Origin: Bicyclus anynana
Taxonomy: Eukaryota; Arthropoda; Insecta; Lepidoptera; Nymphalidae
DNA length: 64,000 bases
Direction: 5' to 3'
Assembly: GCF_947172395.1 (NCBI RefSeq)
Contig: NC_069105.1
Coordinates: 6,737,179-6,801,178, forward strand
A program made the position numbers and the translations under genes. The notes below the pieces were generated by a model that worked only from the letters and a program-made list of their open reading frames with translations, had not been told where the DNA came from and did no database searches. Below are positions 1 to 10,594 of the stretch, piece after piece; position 1 is the first letter of the stretch, and each line of letters opens with the position of its first letter.

Positions 1-23
1 GTCTTTGTGAGGGGTTTTAAGAA

Positions 24-215
24 ATCTATATTAATATTATAAAGCTGAAGAGTTTGTTTGATTAAACGCGCTATTCTCAGGAACTACTGGTCCGATTTCA
101 AAAATTCTTTCAGTGTTAGATAGCCCATTTATTGTGGAAGACTATAGGCTATATTTTATTCGTATGCCTACGGGAACGGGAATCACGCGGGAGAAACCGC
201 GCAGCGTCTACTAGT
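24..215 (-). mobile_element. RP-R short retroposon copy
   Basis: Read on the minus strand, this copy starts with a TAGC-GACGC-type GC-rich head and ends in TATAATATTAATATAGAT. The same ~190-bp unit recurs about ten times in the window (25.1, 26.3, 54.3, 55.4, 57.0 and 63.5 kb). Lepidopteran genomes carry many such short repeats. Target duplications around other copies (see 25114 and 27842) suggest retroposition rather than Helitron transfer. It has no coding capacity. Confidence 0.75.
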
Positions 216-836
216 AATTAGATATAATACGAGACATGGCATAAGAAAAATATACCCATATTACGTGTTATTTATTTGGGATATGCTAAATTATAGAACA
301 CATTCACATTGTCATATTGCACATAGGTTGCCTAGTTAAATTGCGGCCGAATAGTACTAAATTATTATTTTTAATTTACTACGATTTGACCTCAAAAAAA
401 AAAAGAAGGTGGTTCGAAATTGCCTGTGGCGTTATCGGTCAATATTCTAGAGCAGAGTAAAACAGAAAAATAAAAAAAAATCAACAAAAAAAATTAACAG
501 ACTTTAAAGATGCATTACTAAGTATATGTCATTTTTATTGATTGGTTTAAAGGTGGAGCCTAAAAAACAAAATGAACTTAAATAGCCTATTTGGCATAGC
601 ACTAAACACTAACATATCAATATTTAAACGGTCTCTATCAAAGGGTTCCCACGAAACTAAAGGATCTTATCCGGTTTCATGCACTTCATACATGCAAAAA
701 AGCATTGTTTACGATGAGAAATTATATCAGAACTATATTATAGTAAGAATTTTCTACAGTGGAAAATTCTCATTCAATGCAGCTCCGCAATAATACCTAC
801 CCCAGCTGAAAACATTATGCATGCTCAACTGCTCAT
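216..836. other. AT-rich stretch, nothing recognised
   Basis: This stretch has A-runs and short chance reading frames only. The 73-codon frame at 572-793 has no recognisable motif and no codon bias that I can see. I found no similarity to the repeats catalogued elsewhere in the window. Confidence 0.5.
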
Positions 837-915
837 TACCCAAACTAGGTCTCAAACCCACAACTTTGTGATAAAAAGCCACATAATAACCACAAGGTTA
901 ACGAGGCAATTGAAA
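837..915 (-). mobile_element. tRNA-like SINE head fragment (SINE-D-like)
   Basis: On the minus strand this reads as a tRNA-like head. There is an A-box-like TTAACCTTGTGGTTA and, about 30 bases on, a B-box-like GGGTTTGAGACC. It resembles the SINE-D heads at 11335 and 14430. The 3' part is missing or too diverged to recognise. Confidence 0.45.
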
Positions 916-1191
916 TAATCTGATAATGATAAATTAACTATTAAGTTATAATCCACTCTGTATAGATCGTTCTGTAATATCCCACTAACCCAATAACACA
1001 GGCGGCATACATTATAACAATTGCATATTGTATGAGCTGATAATACCCCCGTATGACATAGTTTCACGGCTCAATAGAGACGACTGCTATCGACAAGTGC
1101 TCCGTATCGTAATATCGTAAATACATCGAATCACATTAAAGGGTAAGCTTTAAAAAGTAGGTATAATGTTTTATCAATACAACTAGCGGAC
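916..1191. other. Unrecognised AT-rich spacer
   Basis: I see no reading frame with a recognisable domain and no repeat family that occurs elsewhere in the window. Confidence 0.45.
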
Positions 1192-1569
1192 GCCCGTGAC
1201 TTCGTCTTCGTCTGTTAGTTTTTCACAAATCTCTCAAGAACCATGGATTTTTCCGGGATAAAAAGTAGTATGTGTTAATCCATGCTATAATATATCTTAA
1301 TACCAAATTTCAGCTAATTCGGTTCAGTAGTCGAGGCGTGAAAGAGTAAAAAACATTCTTATCATCAAAATCATTAGTTTTCGCAAATCTCGGGAAACTA
1401 TGGATTTTTTCGGGATAAAATAGCCTATGTGTTAATCCAGAGTAAAATCTATTTCCATTCCAAATTTCAGCCAAATCGCTTCAGTAGTAGCAGCGTTATA
1501 GAGTAACAAACATCCAAACAAACATACATCCAAACATCTATACAAACTTTCACGTTTATAACATTAGTA
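1192..1569 (+). mobile_element. RP-S short retroposon with internal duplication
   Basis: It begins AACTAGCGGACGCCCG and ends with a TTTATAACATTAGTA tail, the two ends of the RP-S family. The middle is partly doubled: the block running from CACAAATCTC to the CCAAATTTCAG segment occurs once near 1226-1345 and again near 1383-1500. The copy is therefore longer than the usual ~230 bp. RP-S and RP-R share the TAGC-GACGCC head and TATAATATTAGTA tail and are probably related subfamilies. Confidence 0.75.
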
Positions 1570-1611
1570 CGATACTAATAAAAATCTACTCACGAAATGA
1601 TCAGGATATTT

Positions 1612-1742
1612 ATATTACCTATTCCCCTCCAACTAGTCGGAAAAGACTGTCAGGAGTGGGTACGACAATAGACCCACGTAGCGGGGATCGAACCAGCACC
1701 GGTGATGAGTCGGGCTCCTTTACCGCTGAGCTCTCGAGGTTA
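1612..1742 (-). mobile_element. SINE-C (tRNA-headed) copy
   Basis: On the minus strand it starts with a tRNA-like head (GAGAGCTCAGCGGTAAAGGAG, then a GGTTCGATCCC B box). It continues into a conserved body ending CCGACTAGTTGGAGGGGAAT. The same family lies at 3905, 4148-4488 and, on the plus strand, at 36205. The B box marks descent from a tRNA-type Pol III gene. It is not a functional tRNA because the cloverleaf is not preserved. Confidence 0.7.
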
Positions 1743-1744
1743 TC

Positions 1745-1885
1745 TTTACATACTGAATCGATTTGAAAATTATTTTACCACTAGAAAGCCACGTCATTTG
1801 TTAGTGTCACAAACTATGTTTTATCCCCGTATTCCCACGGGAACGGGAACTACTCGGGTGAAACCGCGTGGCGTCTGCTAACTTA
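1745..1885 (-). mobile_element. RP-R variant fragment
   Basis: It contains the family segments around TATCCCCGTATTCC, GGGAACGGGAACTACTCGGG and the GTCTGCTAAC end. The middle reads TTTTACCACTAGAAAGCC..., a subtype shared with copies at 16108 and 45460. Confidence 0.65.
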
Positions 1886-2440
1886 ATAATTCTTACAGGA
1901 GCACAAAAATACCCTTATTCTATTTAAAAAGAACTTTTATTAAAATCAGCTTCCGAATAAATGTTTATGAAGGTTTTTGATTAATATTATTCAAACAAAT
2001 TAAATTATTCGCCGCTTGAAGCAGACGACCTTGATATTAATTTGTAGGTCGATTTCCCTCCGTTTGGTCGTTACATAATTCCTCGACATTACTAATCTTA
2101 CAAACAACCTTAGCAAGGACGAAGGGTTATTTTTTGTAGTGTTCAAAGAGAAATGCGTTCATGAATACAGTAGCTCTTACGTACCTACGTACGTTTCGTA
2201 AAAGTGCCGCGAATACAAAAACTGGGAATATGGAATGGTAATATAGGATTATTGGGAATACGTTCGTTCGCATCGAAATCGGACTTGTAGTGTTGATTAT
2301 GTACAGACGAATTTTTACTGCAGCGCCCCCTGGTGAGTTGTCATCATAACACATATTTAAGGACATGCATTTCACAAGAACATGCACCAATCAAACCTAA
2401 GCCTGTCACTCAATGCTAATAACAGCAACACAGTGTCACA
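1886..2440. other. Spacer without a recognised element
   Basis: The 87-codon minus-strand frame at 2127-2390 has no recognisable domain. A short GCGCCCCCTGGTG word near 2320 is GC-rich against its surroundings but does not recur. Confidence 0.4.
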
Positions 2441-2444
2441 CCGT

Positions 2445-2800
2445 GTGACAGGCTGTGATTGCCCAGTGGCAGGCTGTGATAGCCCATGGATATGACCTCT
2501 GCCTCTGTCTCCGGAAGTTTTGGGATTGAATCCAGTCCGGGGCATGCATCTCCAACTTTTCAGTTGTGTGTATTTTAAGAAATTAAATAATACCTACGTG
2601 TCTCAAATGAAAGAATGAAAGAAAAACATCGTGAGGAAACCTGCATATCAGAGAATTTTGTTAATTCACTGCGTGTGAGAAGTCTGCCAATTCGCATTGG
2701 GCCAGCGTTGGGAACTATTGGCGTAACCCCTCTCATTCTGAGAGAAGACTCGAGCTCATATGGGCTGATAATGAATGAATCTACCAAAATAGGTTCTAGA
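2445..2800 (+). mobile_element. SINE-A (tRNA-headed) copy
   Basis: The head contains TGATAGCCCA, a degraded B box (GGGATTGAATCC) and the family body GGGGCATGCATCTCCAAC. The tail carries CCCTCTCATTCTGAGAG and GGGCTGATAATGAATG. The first ~15 bases of the head are partly doubled (GGCTGTGATTGCCCAGTGG then GGCTGTGATAGCCCA). SINE-A is one of the two commonest families here, with at least eleven copies or fragments. Confidence 0.8.
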
Positions 2801-2837
2801 GCAAGTACAAATTTAACATCACGGGCTCCAATATTTA

Positions 2838-3256
2838 CTAATCTATACTAATATTATAAAGCTGAAGAGTTTTTTTGTTGTGGTTTTGCTTACATGGCGT
2901 GCGCTGCAAAAAATGTTGATGTTAGAATATAATATTGTACTACAACTTTGCAGAACATATCATTTTCTACAAGAAATATTGGAACAGCATATATCTATCT
3001 TCTATATTTTAGCTGATAGAGTACCTTTTGTACTTTAATAAATTATTTAAATCATATACTAAGGTATACGTCATTATTTACACAACTAAACTTTAATCCT
3101 TATCAAAATAAATTACTTAATAATCAGGAGGATATTATAGAGATAAGATTTGCCTTATTATACTTTAATAAACTTGCAAAAATATAAATTGAAGGGTGTG
3201 AAATAGGAGTTGAAATTTAAATTTTCACGCGGACGAAGTCGCGGGAGTCTGCTAGT
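2838..3256 (-). mobile_element. Long RP-family element, RP-R tail with RP-S head
   Basis: The left edge is the RP tail in reverse (CTATACTAATATTATAAAGC). The right edge is the RP-S GC-rich head in reverse (CACGCGGACGAAGTCGCGGG, then GTCTGCTAGTA). The ~330 bp between them match neither short family well. It may be a longer, less deleted family member. Confidence 0.55.
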
Positions 3257-3548
3257 ACCATAAAAGTTTAGATGATCATTCGCGCATAATATAGTCGTAT
3301 ATGCATAGCTATGAAGTTACAATGGACGGAATGATTTTGACTGTCGTTCAATGCATAAATCTGTTACATCTGAATTTATTGACCAACTGTCAGCCCTCTG
3401 GATATTCTATTCCTATTCAGATTAACATGTCAGGGCTTGATTGATATGTTTGATTGTAGACTGTGATTTTGAATATATCATCAACGTCATTAAAGACAAG
3501 GTCTTTATATGGTCTTTGTCGATAAAGCATTAGCTCTTAGCAATGTCT

Positions 3549-3710
3549 GAACAGCTATTCTCTTAGCGATGTTTTGTATAACTCGCAAATGCGAGTTTCG
3601 TATTCACCGCTATCTTTCTCATTTTATAGTATCGTGTTAAAAAGAGAGGTGAATTTGAAACTCATATTTGCGAGTTATAAAAATATCGTTACTGAATATC
3701 CTAGCTGTTC
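3549..3710. mobile_element. Foldback MITE, copy 1
   Basis: The left arm runs from GAACAGCT through ATAACTCGCAAATGCGAGTTT to TTCACC. The right arm is its approximate reverse complement, ending AGCTGTTC, so nearly the whole 162 bp folds into one hairpin. A second copy lies at 63441-63812, interrupted by a retroposon. There is no coding capacity. I cannot assign a superfamily. Confidence 0.7.
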
Positions 3711-3782
3711 TGTGGTCGATACAGAGGACTTAAACAAAATAATGGGAAAGCTCAGTGGAACAGCCGAAAAATCGATTATTTC

Positions 3783-3866
3783 AAAATCAAAAAAATCAAA
3801 ATCAAAAATCATTTATTTCAAGTAGGCTCAGTTTACAAGCACTTTTGACACGTCAGTTTTCATTTT
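3783..3866 (-). mobile_element. 3' end of a LINE-H type element
   Basis: In reverse it shows the LINE-H 3' terminus: GTGCTTGTAAACTGAGCC, ACTTGAAATAAATGA and a repeated GATTTT tail. The same terminus ends the coding LINE-H copy at 42.2-42.3 kb. This is a severely 5'-truncated insertion. Confidence 0.75.
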
Positions 3867-3904
3867 ATTTATTTATTAAAAAAAAATTGCTATATCTTTT
3901 AAAT

Positions 3905-4047
3905 ATGACCGATATTCCAATTCCCCTCCAACTAGACGGAAAACACTGTATTAGGAGTGGGTACGACAATAGTCTAAAGAACGGGGATCGAACCACCACC
4001 CCTCGGTGATGAGTCCGACCGCTCTTACCGTTGAGCTAACGGGTCGG
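3905..4047 (-). mobile_element. SINE-C copy
   Basis: In reverse it has the tRNA-like head (TAGCTCAACGGTAAGAGCGG, GGTTCGATCCC) and the family body up to CCGTCTAGTTGGAGGGGAAT. It is similar over its length to 1612-1742 and 36205-36365. Confidence 0.75.
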
Positions 4048-4147
4048 CTATTTAATGAATAAAAGAAGTTATTACAAGTTAATATAATTTGCAACTAAGA
4101 CCGTTTTTGTTTTTTGGGATATTTGCCAAATTTCTTTAACCAAAATT

Positions 4148-4488
4148 CCCATTCCTCTCCAACTAGTCGGAAAAGACTGTTAGGAATATAAAACTGGAGT
4201 AACATCTCGGAGTTGTAGAGTCAACATCTCTTGAGGATGCTCCGCTTTCGGGGTGAAACGTACGCAGAGAGTATTTTGTCGGACCTGGGTGACGTTGTCG
4301 CATGGATTCGTCGGTTTTTCGCGGATAATAGCATAATAAATAAATTATTATATATTTATGATGAACTTCCGCAAAGTAACGCCTGCTTCTATCCAACACT
4401 GTGTTTGAACGAAAATCGGTGGATGGGGATCGAACCACGACCTCTCGGTGATGAGTCCGGCTCTTTTACCACTGAGCTATTGAGGCTA
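4148..4488 (-). mobile_element. SINE-C copy split by another repeat
   Basis: The SINE-C body end lies at 4148-4189 and the tRNA-like head (GGGGATCGAACC to GAGCTATTGAGGC in plus-strand reading) at 4420-4488. The ~230 bp between them belong to a different dispersed repeat. Together the flanks make one SINE-C copy into which that repeat inserted. Confidence 0.65.
4190..4419 (+). repeat. Dispersed repeat Z, copy 1
   Basis: This segment contains GTTGTAGAGTCAACATCTC, the run AGAGTATTTTGTCGGACCTG and a tail TCCGCAAAGTAACGCCTGCT. A second copy at 57697-57862 matches closely over ~160 bp. It lies inside a SINE-C copy. Its class is unknown. The tail-end truncation pattern would fit a LINE 3' UTR, but no coding part is visible. 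Confidence 0.6.
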
Positions 4489-4771
4489 TATCTCTGGATG
4501 TACTGAAGCTATTTTCAAACTACATTGTGGTCAAAATGCCGCAACCGTTTGCTAGTGAAACCTTTGTGCTGTTTTATGAAGTGTTTTAGACAGGTAAATT
4601 GTTGAACTACTGAAAGTAGCTTAGCCCAAATTGGTTTTTAGTCTTTTAACGAATTTTCCAACCAATATTTTATTAACCAATTTTTTAATAAAGAGGGTAC
4701 AAAACACTATTAAAAATTTATAAAAAAAAAACCATATACCATATAAAAAAAAAACAACATAATCATAGGCC

Positions 4772-4822
4772 GACCCAAACCTCGAACCCCAGATCTCGTA
4801 ATCACTGGACCATCGAGGCTAT
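4772..4822 (-). mobile_element. tRNA-like SINE head
   Basis: On the minus strand this reads GCCTCGATGGTCCAGTGATT and then GGGGTTCGAGGTTTGGG, an A-box and B-box pair at tRNA spacing. The body is not recognisable. It is a probable SINE relic rather than a tRNA gene, since no paired acceptor stem is visible. Confidence 0.45.
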
Positions 4823-5342
4823 CAACTGACAAGTCACCTTTACTTCAAGGTTCCTTTATTTCATGCTAGATACGGATCTCTAAAAAGCTCTACATTCTAC
4901 TACTTTTGTCAAAATTCACGAAATAAATCGCAAAGCGCCGGGCAATTTCTAACAAGTGAGATAATTAAGAGAAGTTTTAATCTGTTATACTTACTTACTT
5001 TAAAAATTTCAGTATTTCAACTTGCAACGAAATTTTGCAGTGGCTTGGCGAATAATTTATTACTACTAAGCAGAAACTATTTTAAATTTCTACACTGACT
5101 TTTATTTTTTAACACAAAAACGAGGGGTGTTACAAGTTTGCTCGGTATGTGCTTGTCTTTCTGTGTGTTTGTCTGCGGTGAATCAATAGGGATGCGGTTT
5201 TTTTATTTACATACTTGTTTTTAGGGGTGTTCTTATGGTTCAGCATTTAAAGACGGGTTTAATTGATGGAATAATAGTTATTATTTTTATGTTAAATATT
5301 CGATTTTGTTTTACATTTCTATGAAAGTTTTTGTTAATGTCG

Positions 5343-5647
5343 TCATCAACCCATATTCGGCTCACTGCTGAGCTCGAGTCTCCTCTCAGAATGAGAGGGG
5401 TTAGGCCAATAGTCCACCACGCTGGCCCAATGCGGATTGGCAGACTTCACACACGCAGAAAATTAAGATAATTCTCTGGTATGCAGGTTTCCTCACGATG
5501 TTTTCCTTCACCGATTGAGACACGTGATATTTATTTTCTTAAAATGCACACAACTGAAAAGTTGGAGGTGCATGCCCCGGACCGGATTCGAACCCACACC
5601 CTCCGGAATCGGAGGCATAGGTCATATTCACTGGGCTATCACAGCAC
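5343..5647 (-). mobile_element. SINE-A full-length copy
   Basis: In plus-strand reading it runs from CATCAACCCATATTCGGCTC (tail, reversed) to GGGCTATCACAGCACT (head, reversed). It includes the B box as GGATTCGAACCC. At ~305 bp it is close to full length and little decayed. Confidence 0.85.
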
Positions 5648-5749
5648 TTTACAGTTGTTAATGAATGCGTTGAAAAGATTGAGTATCTTTTATCAGTATT
5701 GACCGATTACCACATTAGATCTAATGTTTTAAAAGAATATTTGTCGTTC

Positions 5750-5895
5750 CTTTAAAATATTACGTTGTTTTGCATCAATAACGGGTATGAAAAATATATG
5801 TTGGTCGATTTTCAGACCTACCCGCTATGCACACAAAATTTCATAAAAATCGGTCCAGCCGTTTTGGAGGAGTTTGATAGCAAACTATGACGTGA
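5750..5895 (+). repeat. Retroposon-like fragment
   Basis: It contains ATTTCATAAAAATCGGTCCAG followed by CCGTTTTGGAGGAGTTT. That motif is typical of the middle of RP-type short retroposons, which have an AATCGGT-CAG-AGTT core. Ends were not found. Confidence 0.4.
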
Positions 5896-7077
5896 CGGGT
5901 AGCAGCGACAATGATTGTACCATCATTTTGTCGCAGAGGAAACACCTCGAGCAGGTCTCAGGACTTGTGACCTTGGGGATCCCTTTTAACATGCCTACCC
6001 GATATGTTCTCCATGCCCACACTAAACAAATTATAATTAATTATAACAACATAAAACATTATCAATAATAACAACACAAAACAATATTGCACAAAACGAC
6101 TAACGCGACTAGCAGCGTGACGGTGTTCACGCTGCATAACAATGAACTGTGCTCAAGTCATCATCAAATACCCTCTTATGTATACTGTTGCAACAACTTC
6201 ATACAAATATTCTTTTTATAACAATATAAATAATTAATATCAATACCAATACGAAACTCCTAGTCGTAACAAAACACCGAAACACGAGATTTTTTTTATA
6301 TTAGATGGATATAAAATCCATTCTTAATCATCGCAGCGTCGACATGGATTATATAATATCATGAATATTTTGCAAAATACCTAAATATTCCGCAAAGGAG
6401 GATAAAAAATCTCAAAATAACGGAAGCGCTTACATTTTATATGAAAACAAGGACGCGATAACGACCGGAATGAGAACAATATTTAGCCGCTTATAAAGTT
6501 ATAAAAGAAATAACACGAAAATGGCGGTGTCACTTAGATAATGCAAAGCTTTTACGATCTTTGTTTTGAATAAATTATCATTTTTCCGGAAATTCTAATG
6601 TTGGTACTTTTGACAGAATCAAGCTCGATGGTTAATCCCATTTTTACTAAAACCAGCTACGCAAGAGAGTCAAAATATTTTTGTAGCAGTTTACGAGCCT
6701 TATTCGCCGACCTTGAAAACTTTTATTGGGTGGCCAAAAAAAATTGCTGTTTAGAAAAAAAGAACAGAACTTTTGGAACCAGCATTAATTAGATAAATAT
6801 ATTTTTTTTTGTTTCGCTCCCTTGTCAACAAATTATTTAAAGACAATACAGTAAAAGTATTCAAAACAACCATTATTGGAAATAATGGAATTAAATTATT
6901 ATCTGATGTAGCTGTCAATTTCATATAAATATATTGTCATATTGTCAATATGACACAAGTTAAAAAGAAACATTAAATCGTAGACAGAGAAGCATGAAAC
7001 AAAACAATTCCTTAAATTGCCTTAAAAATTGTTTGGCCAGAAGTTTTTGAGGCAACCTACTAGCAATATCAGTGGGG
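5896..7077. other. Long spacer without a recognised element
   Basis: No domain-bearing frame is visible. The part at 6420-6560 is somewhat richer in GC and contains ATGGCGG and CTTTGTTTTG words, but nothing establishes a function. The 64-codon frames at 5874 and 6598 show no family motif. Confidence 0.4.
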
Positions 7078-7363
7078 ACGACATGATAGCCTCTGCCTTC
7101 TAATACGGTGGGCGTAGGTTCGAATCCGGTCCGGGGCATGCACCTCCAACATTTCAGTTTTGTGCGTTTTAAAAACTTAAATATCACGTGCCTCAAACGG
7201 CAATGGAAAAACATAGTGAGAAAACCTGCATATCTGAGAATTTTCTTCTCTACGTCTGTGAAGTCTGCGTATTTGGCCAGCGTGGTGGACTAAGGCCTAA
7301 CCCCTCTCGTACTGAGATGAGACTCGTGCGCAACAGTGAGCCAAATATGTTAATGATGACGAC
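7078..7363 (+). mobile_element. SINE-A copy, small deletion in the head
   Basis: It has GACATGATAGCC, then skips the CAGTGGATATGA part and continues with CTCTGCCTTC. The B box GGTTCGAATCC is intact. The body and the tail AGTGAGCCAAATATGTTAATG follow in order. Confidence 0.8.
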
Positions 7364-7429
7364 TCGCAATATATTTTTGAACGTACTAAATTATTTATAA
7401 AATACTTTTCATCCATTAAACAGGTGGGT

Positions 7430-8106
7430 GAAGTTCGTTACTAATACGAATCTTAGACCACTAATTAGAAGCGATTACAAAAGATCGAAATCTTTTAAGT
7501 GATGCTGCAAGCTAAGATGGTACGTTCCAGTGGCGAAGGATGGCATTTAGATGAAGGTAAGCCGTCCCAAAGAAAAGGAAATTCATCTATCGTGATACAA
7601 ACTCCGATTTCTCAAATATCTAGATACTGTACAACAATGCATAAGACGAAATTTTATAAACATTCTTTCGTTGTGCAAGCCGTTAAGTTATGGAATGCTC
7701 TCCCTTTAAACATACGGCAATCAAAGACACTGGACATTTTTAAAAATGCCGTAAAGTCTCATTATCTGGTGCAGTAAAGACGATCTGTATTATTTCTTTT
7801 CAATATAAGGTATTTATTAGTATATTTTGATATGTATTTTACTCATTATTGTAGGTAATATTTGTGTAATATTGTTTATGTATTAGGATGTAAATTATTT
7901 GTATGTATGTGTATTACTAATACTATGGTTATTTTTGTTTTACGCCACCTGCTGATGTCCTTAAGTTTTCCTAAACCGAAGGTTGCCTGGAAGAAATCGC
8001 TACTTAGCGATAAGGCCGCCTTTTGTATGCTGATCTCTTCCTAATTTGTTTTTTATTTCACTTGTTTTTGTCTTTGTGGTGTGCAAATAAAGTATATTTA
8101 TTTATT
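7430..8106 (+). pseudogene. LINE 3' end: C-terminal ORF2 remnant and 3' UTR
   Basis: The frame 7499-7777 encodes a typical non-LTR ORF2 C-terminus. It has an SFVVQAVKLWNALP segment followed by a hydrophobic stretch and the ending FKNAVKSHYL. The 3' UTR has AAGGTTGCCTGGAAGAAATC, the hairpin-like CGCTACTTAGCGATAAGGCC and a terminal TATTTATTTATTT tail. The endonuclease and RT domains are absent, as expected from incomplete reverse transcription. By established family features it is a Jockey/CR1-type element. The exact clade is not determined. Confidence 0.75.
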
Positions 8107-8673
8107 TAACAATAAATATGCATGGATTTTTAAAGGTAATCCGGTGGGAATCAGCTTGCGTGAACTCTTCTCCGCTGGTACGTTCTCAGATTGCATCATC
8201 ACATATGAGATCACGATAAAACGCTTACTCGGCATAAAAAACATATAACTGTATAAAGCTTCTTTGAATAAAACTGTATAAAATATAAAAGTACCCTTAA
8301 AACATTATGACTTATTACTTTTGTAAATTTGAGAAGATAAATTCTACGCAGGCTTTCAACGGTTGGGGGACATAATATTTTTCGCAAAATATTTTCACGT
8401 TATATGAAACTTGTTAAGCGTGGCATCTTTATTTTGTGGCTGGAAAACGCTGAAAAAGAAATATGGGTGCTCGTTGAATATATTTTATACTGAAAATATC
8501 ATGAAATAATCTCAGATTCTTTACACAGTTTAGCTTTTTTTTATTTTCCATGAAAACGTTGGAACGGTGTTATTTAAAAATAAATATCAGACTTTTCATA
8601 TAAAATCCTTATAAAATGTATTGAATATTAAAAAAATATTGAACAAGCCTTTTAGTCAGTACAAGACTAGGCG
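8107..8673. other. AT-rich spacer, nothing recognised
   Basis: There are no reading frames with motifs and no clear match to repeats elsewhere in the window. Confidence 0.45.
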
Positions 8674-9218
8674 CTGTGAGGTAGAGAGTTTACATAAACT
8701 GAGGACTGCATTAACAGTCCATTGATCTATTATTTTGTTATACTCTACCCCTTTTGGTGTCGAGTATGTATGTACATATCAAATGCTTTGCATCCAATGA
8801 TGTTAGAAGAAAAAGAGGTAGGTAGGTTTCACAAAAATTATTTCAGCGGCGTAGTCATGTGCGGCGACTGAGCCGACTGAGGTTTGCTAATTAGCATAGT
8901 TTTATCGTGCGGTCCACGTATAAGCTATCTACCTCTTTCTTCTTCTTACATCCTTGTTTGCATCAGTTTTATTAAGTTTTAAATTGCTTGTTTTATTATG
9001 AACATCCAATTTTTTATCTTAACGTCACACTAATAGCTAATATATTTAAAATAATACTAGAAAATTAAAAACAAGCGTTTTTAAAACATGTATCACTCTG
9101 AAACTACCGGATGATTTCAATTGAAACTTGACACGATTTGAATTTATACTACGAAGAAGAACTGTCAAATTGTTAACAAAATGCGGGCCTTGGTTTATGT
9201 AAAATCACTACCTCACAG
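8674..9218. mobile_element. Non-autonomous DNA transposon with ~31-bp TIRs
   Basis: The left end reads CTGTGAGGTAGAGAGTTTAC. The right end is the imperfect reverse complement (ACTACCTCACAG at the edge, TTTATGTAAAATC inside), with roughly 25 of 31 positions pairing. The 545-bp interior has no transposase frame. A second inverted structure (8797-8953) lies inside it. I could not define a target duplication with confidence. Confidence 0.6.
8797..8953. mobile_element. Foldback MITE nested in the 8674 element
   Basis: The left arm GATGTTAGAAGAAAAAGAGG pairs with the right arm CCTCTTTCTTCTTCTTACATC in reverse, giving ~28-bp arms around a ~100-bp loop. It may be an independent insertion or the inner stem of the larger transposon. 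Confidence 0.55.
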
Positions 9219-9225
9219 CCAAAGT

Positions 9226-9297
9226 CAAGTCAAAGTCAAAATTCATTTATTTCAATTAGGCTTAGTTTACAAGCACTTTTGAAAGGTCAAGATTATG
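9226..9297 (-). mobile_element. LINE-H type 3' end fragment
   Basis: In reverse it reads GTGCTTGTAAACTAAGCC, AATTGAAATAAATGAATTTT, then a short GACTTTGACTT-type tail. It starts directly after the TIR of the 8674 element. Confidence 0.7.
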
Positions 9298-10062
9298 TCA
9301 TAATTTAATTTAATTTAATGCTGGTAATAGCGTCCTGTCTATACGGACTTAACTACAATTCGTGCACTATAGCATGGTGCAGGTGACAATTTATTTCACT
9401 CTTGAAAGTTTGTCGCGATTCACCGTATTGGTACGTATTATAACGTCATAAGGCAACATACACATAGATTAGACATTAATATTAAAAATGTAATCAGGGT
9501 CATGAAAATTGTCCCAGTGCCATCTCTATCGTCTCACACGCAATGAGTTAGCCATATTTCCGGTTGTGCTGCAATTGGTTGATATTTGTCGTTAAGAGAA
9601 TTATCTCTCCATGAGACATGTCGCTGGTTGCATGATAAGCCTACATATCCAAAACACGTGTTCGGTAAGCTCCGCTAAGCGTTAATTAAATTGTTTATAA
9701 ACTAACTCCTCCAACTAGCGATGCATAATCTCATGCACCCGTCCCAGCTAGATAGATAAAGATGCCGGGCTTAAGTTTCGTATTCCTTGCGAATATTTCG
9801 TGGAAACTGCATAACTTATGCAACCGCCGTGTTATTATTATTTAAAATTAATATTCGACCAACAGCTAAGAAGCTTTCGCCTGACTGTTGTATCAAAGGC
9901 ATCAAGTTACGCATAAATTCTCTTTCTACAATCGCTATCGCTTTGAAAACAGCAAATGTATGAGAATGACGTATTTGATCGATAAGTTGAATACGTGACT
10001 TATCGATAACGACTGCATTTATTAGTTTTTGAAGCGTCAGCGTTTTTAGGAAGAGAATTTGT
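9298..10062. other. Spacer without a recognised gene
   Basis: A CTCTTTCTACAATCGCTATCGC segment near 9920 resembles part of the foldback element at 24945 and 34704, so it may be a decayed copy. Nothing else was recognised. Confidence 0.4.
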
Positions 10063-10240
10063 AATATGGCTAGAGGCTTGATGGACGTTGGGGTCTCAAG
10101 GTGGTGGATTGGCGGCCCGCACCAGAAAGTGCAGTGTTGGTTGGCCCACCAAATGGACTGACGATTTCAAGCAAATCGCAGGGATTCACTGGATGCAGTG
10201 GACGTCCATCGGCTGACATGATGATGATGATGATGATGGC
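10063..10240 (+). mobile_element. RTE-like LINE 3' end with GAT tail
   Basis: It contains TGGACGTTGGGGTCTC, GGACTGACGATTTCAAGC and GGGATTCACTGGATGCAG, and ends in a (TGATGA)n tail. This corresponds to the C-terminal tail of RTE-type ORF2 seen better at 45758. An internal deletion joins the GGATGCAG part directly to GTGGACGTCCATCGGCTGA. Confidence 0.75.
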
Positions 10241-10363
10241 TAGAGGCTTAAGTCAGTAGCTAATTCTTGAGTTGGCACTTATTGTGAGCAGGTTCCTCTC
10301 TCTATAGCCCTGACCACCAGTTGCTTGGGCGCTCAAAAGCCTCGGAACTAAGGGGATGAATGT

Positions 10364-10500
10364 ACTAACCGCGCGCGACTTCGTCCACGTGGAATTCAGT
10401 TTTTTACAATTCTGCAAGAAACGTGGATTTTTCCGGGATAAAATGTATTGCTATGGTTTAATCCAGAGTAATATCTATTTGCTTTCTACGAACTTAGAAC
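10364..10500 (+). mobile_element. RP-S copy, 3'-truncated or decayed
   Basis: It has GCGCGACTTCGTCCACGTGG, GAATTCAGTTTTTTAC, TGGATTTTTCCGGGATAAAA and TTAATCCAGAGTAATATC. The TATAATATTAGTA end is missing. Confidence 0.65.
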
Positions 10501-10594
10501 GAATTTGAACAAATTTATACGGTAATCGAACTGATTTTATACGGTAGATAAAATCAGTTTGATGCGATGCGTCCGATACGTACGATTCGGATCA

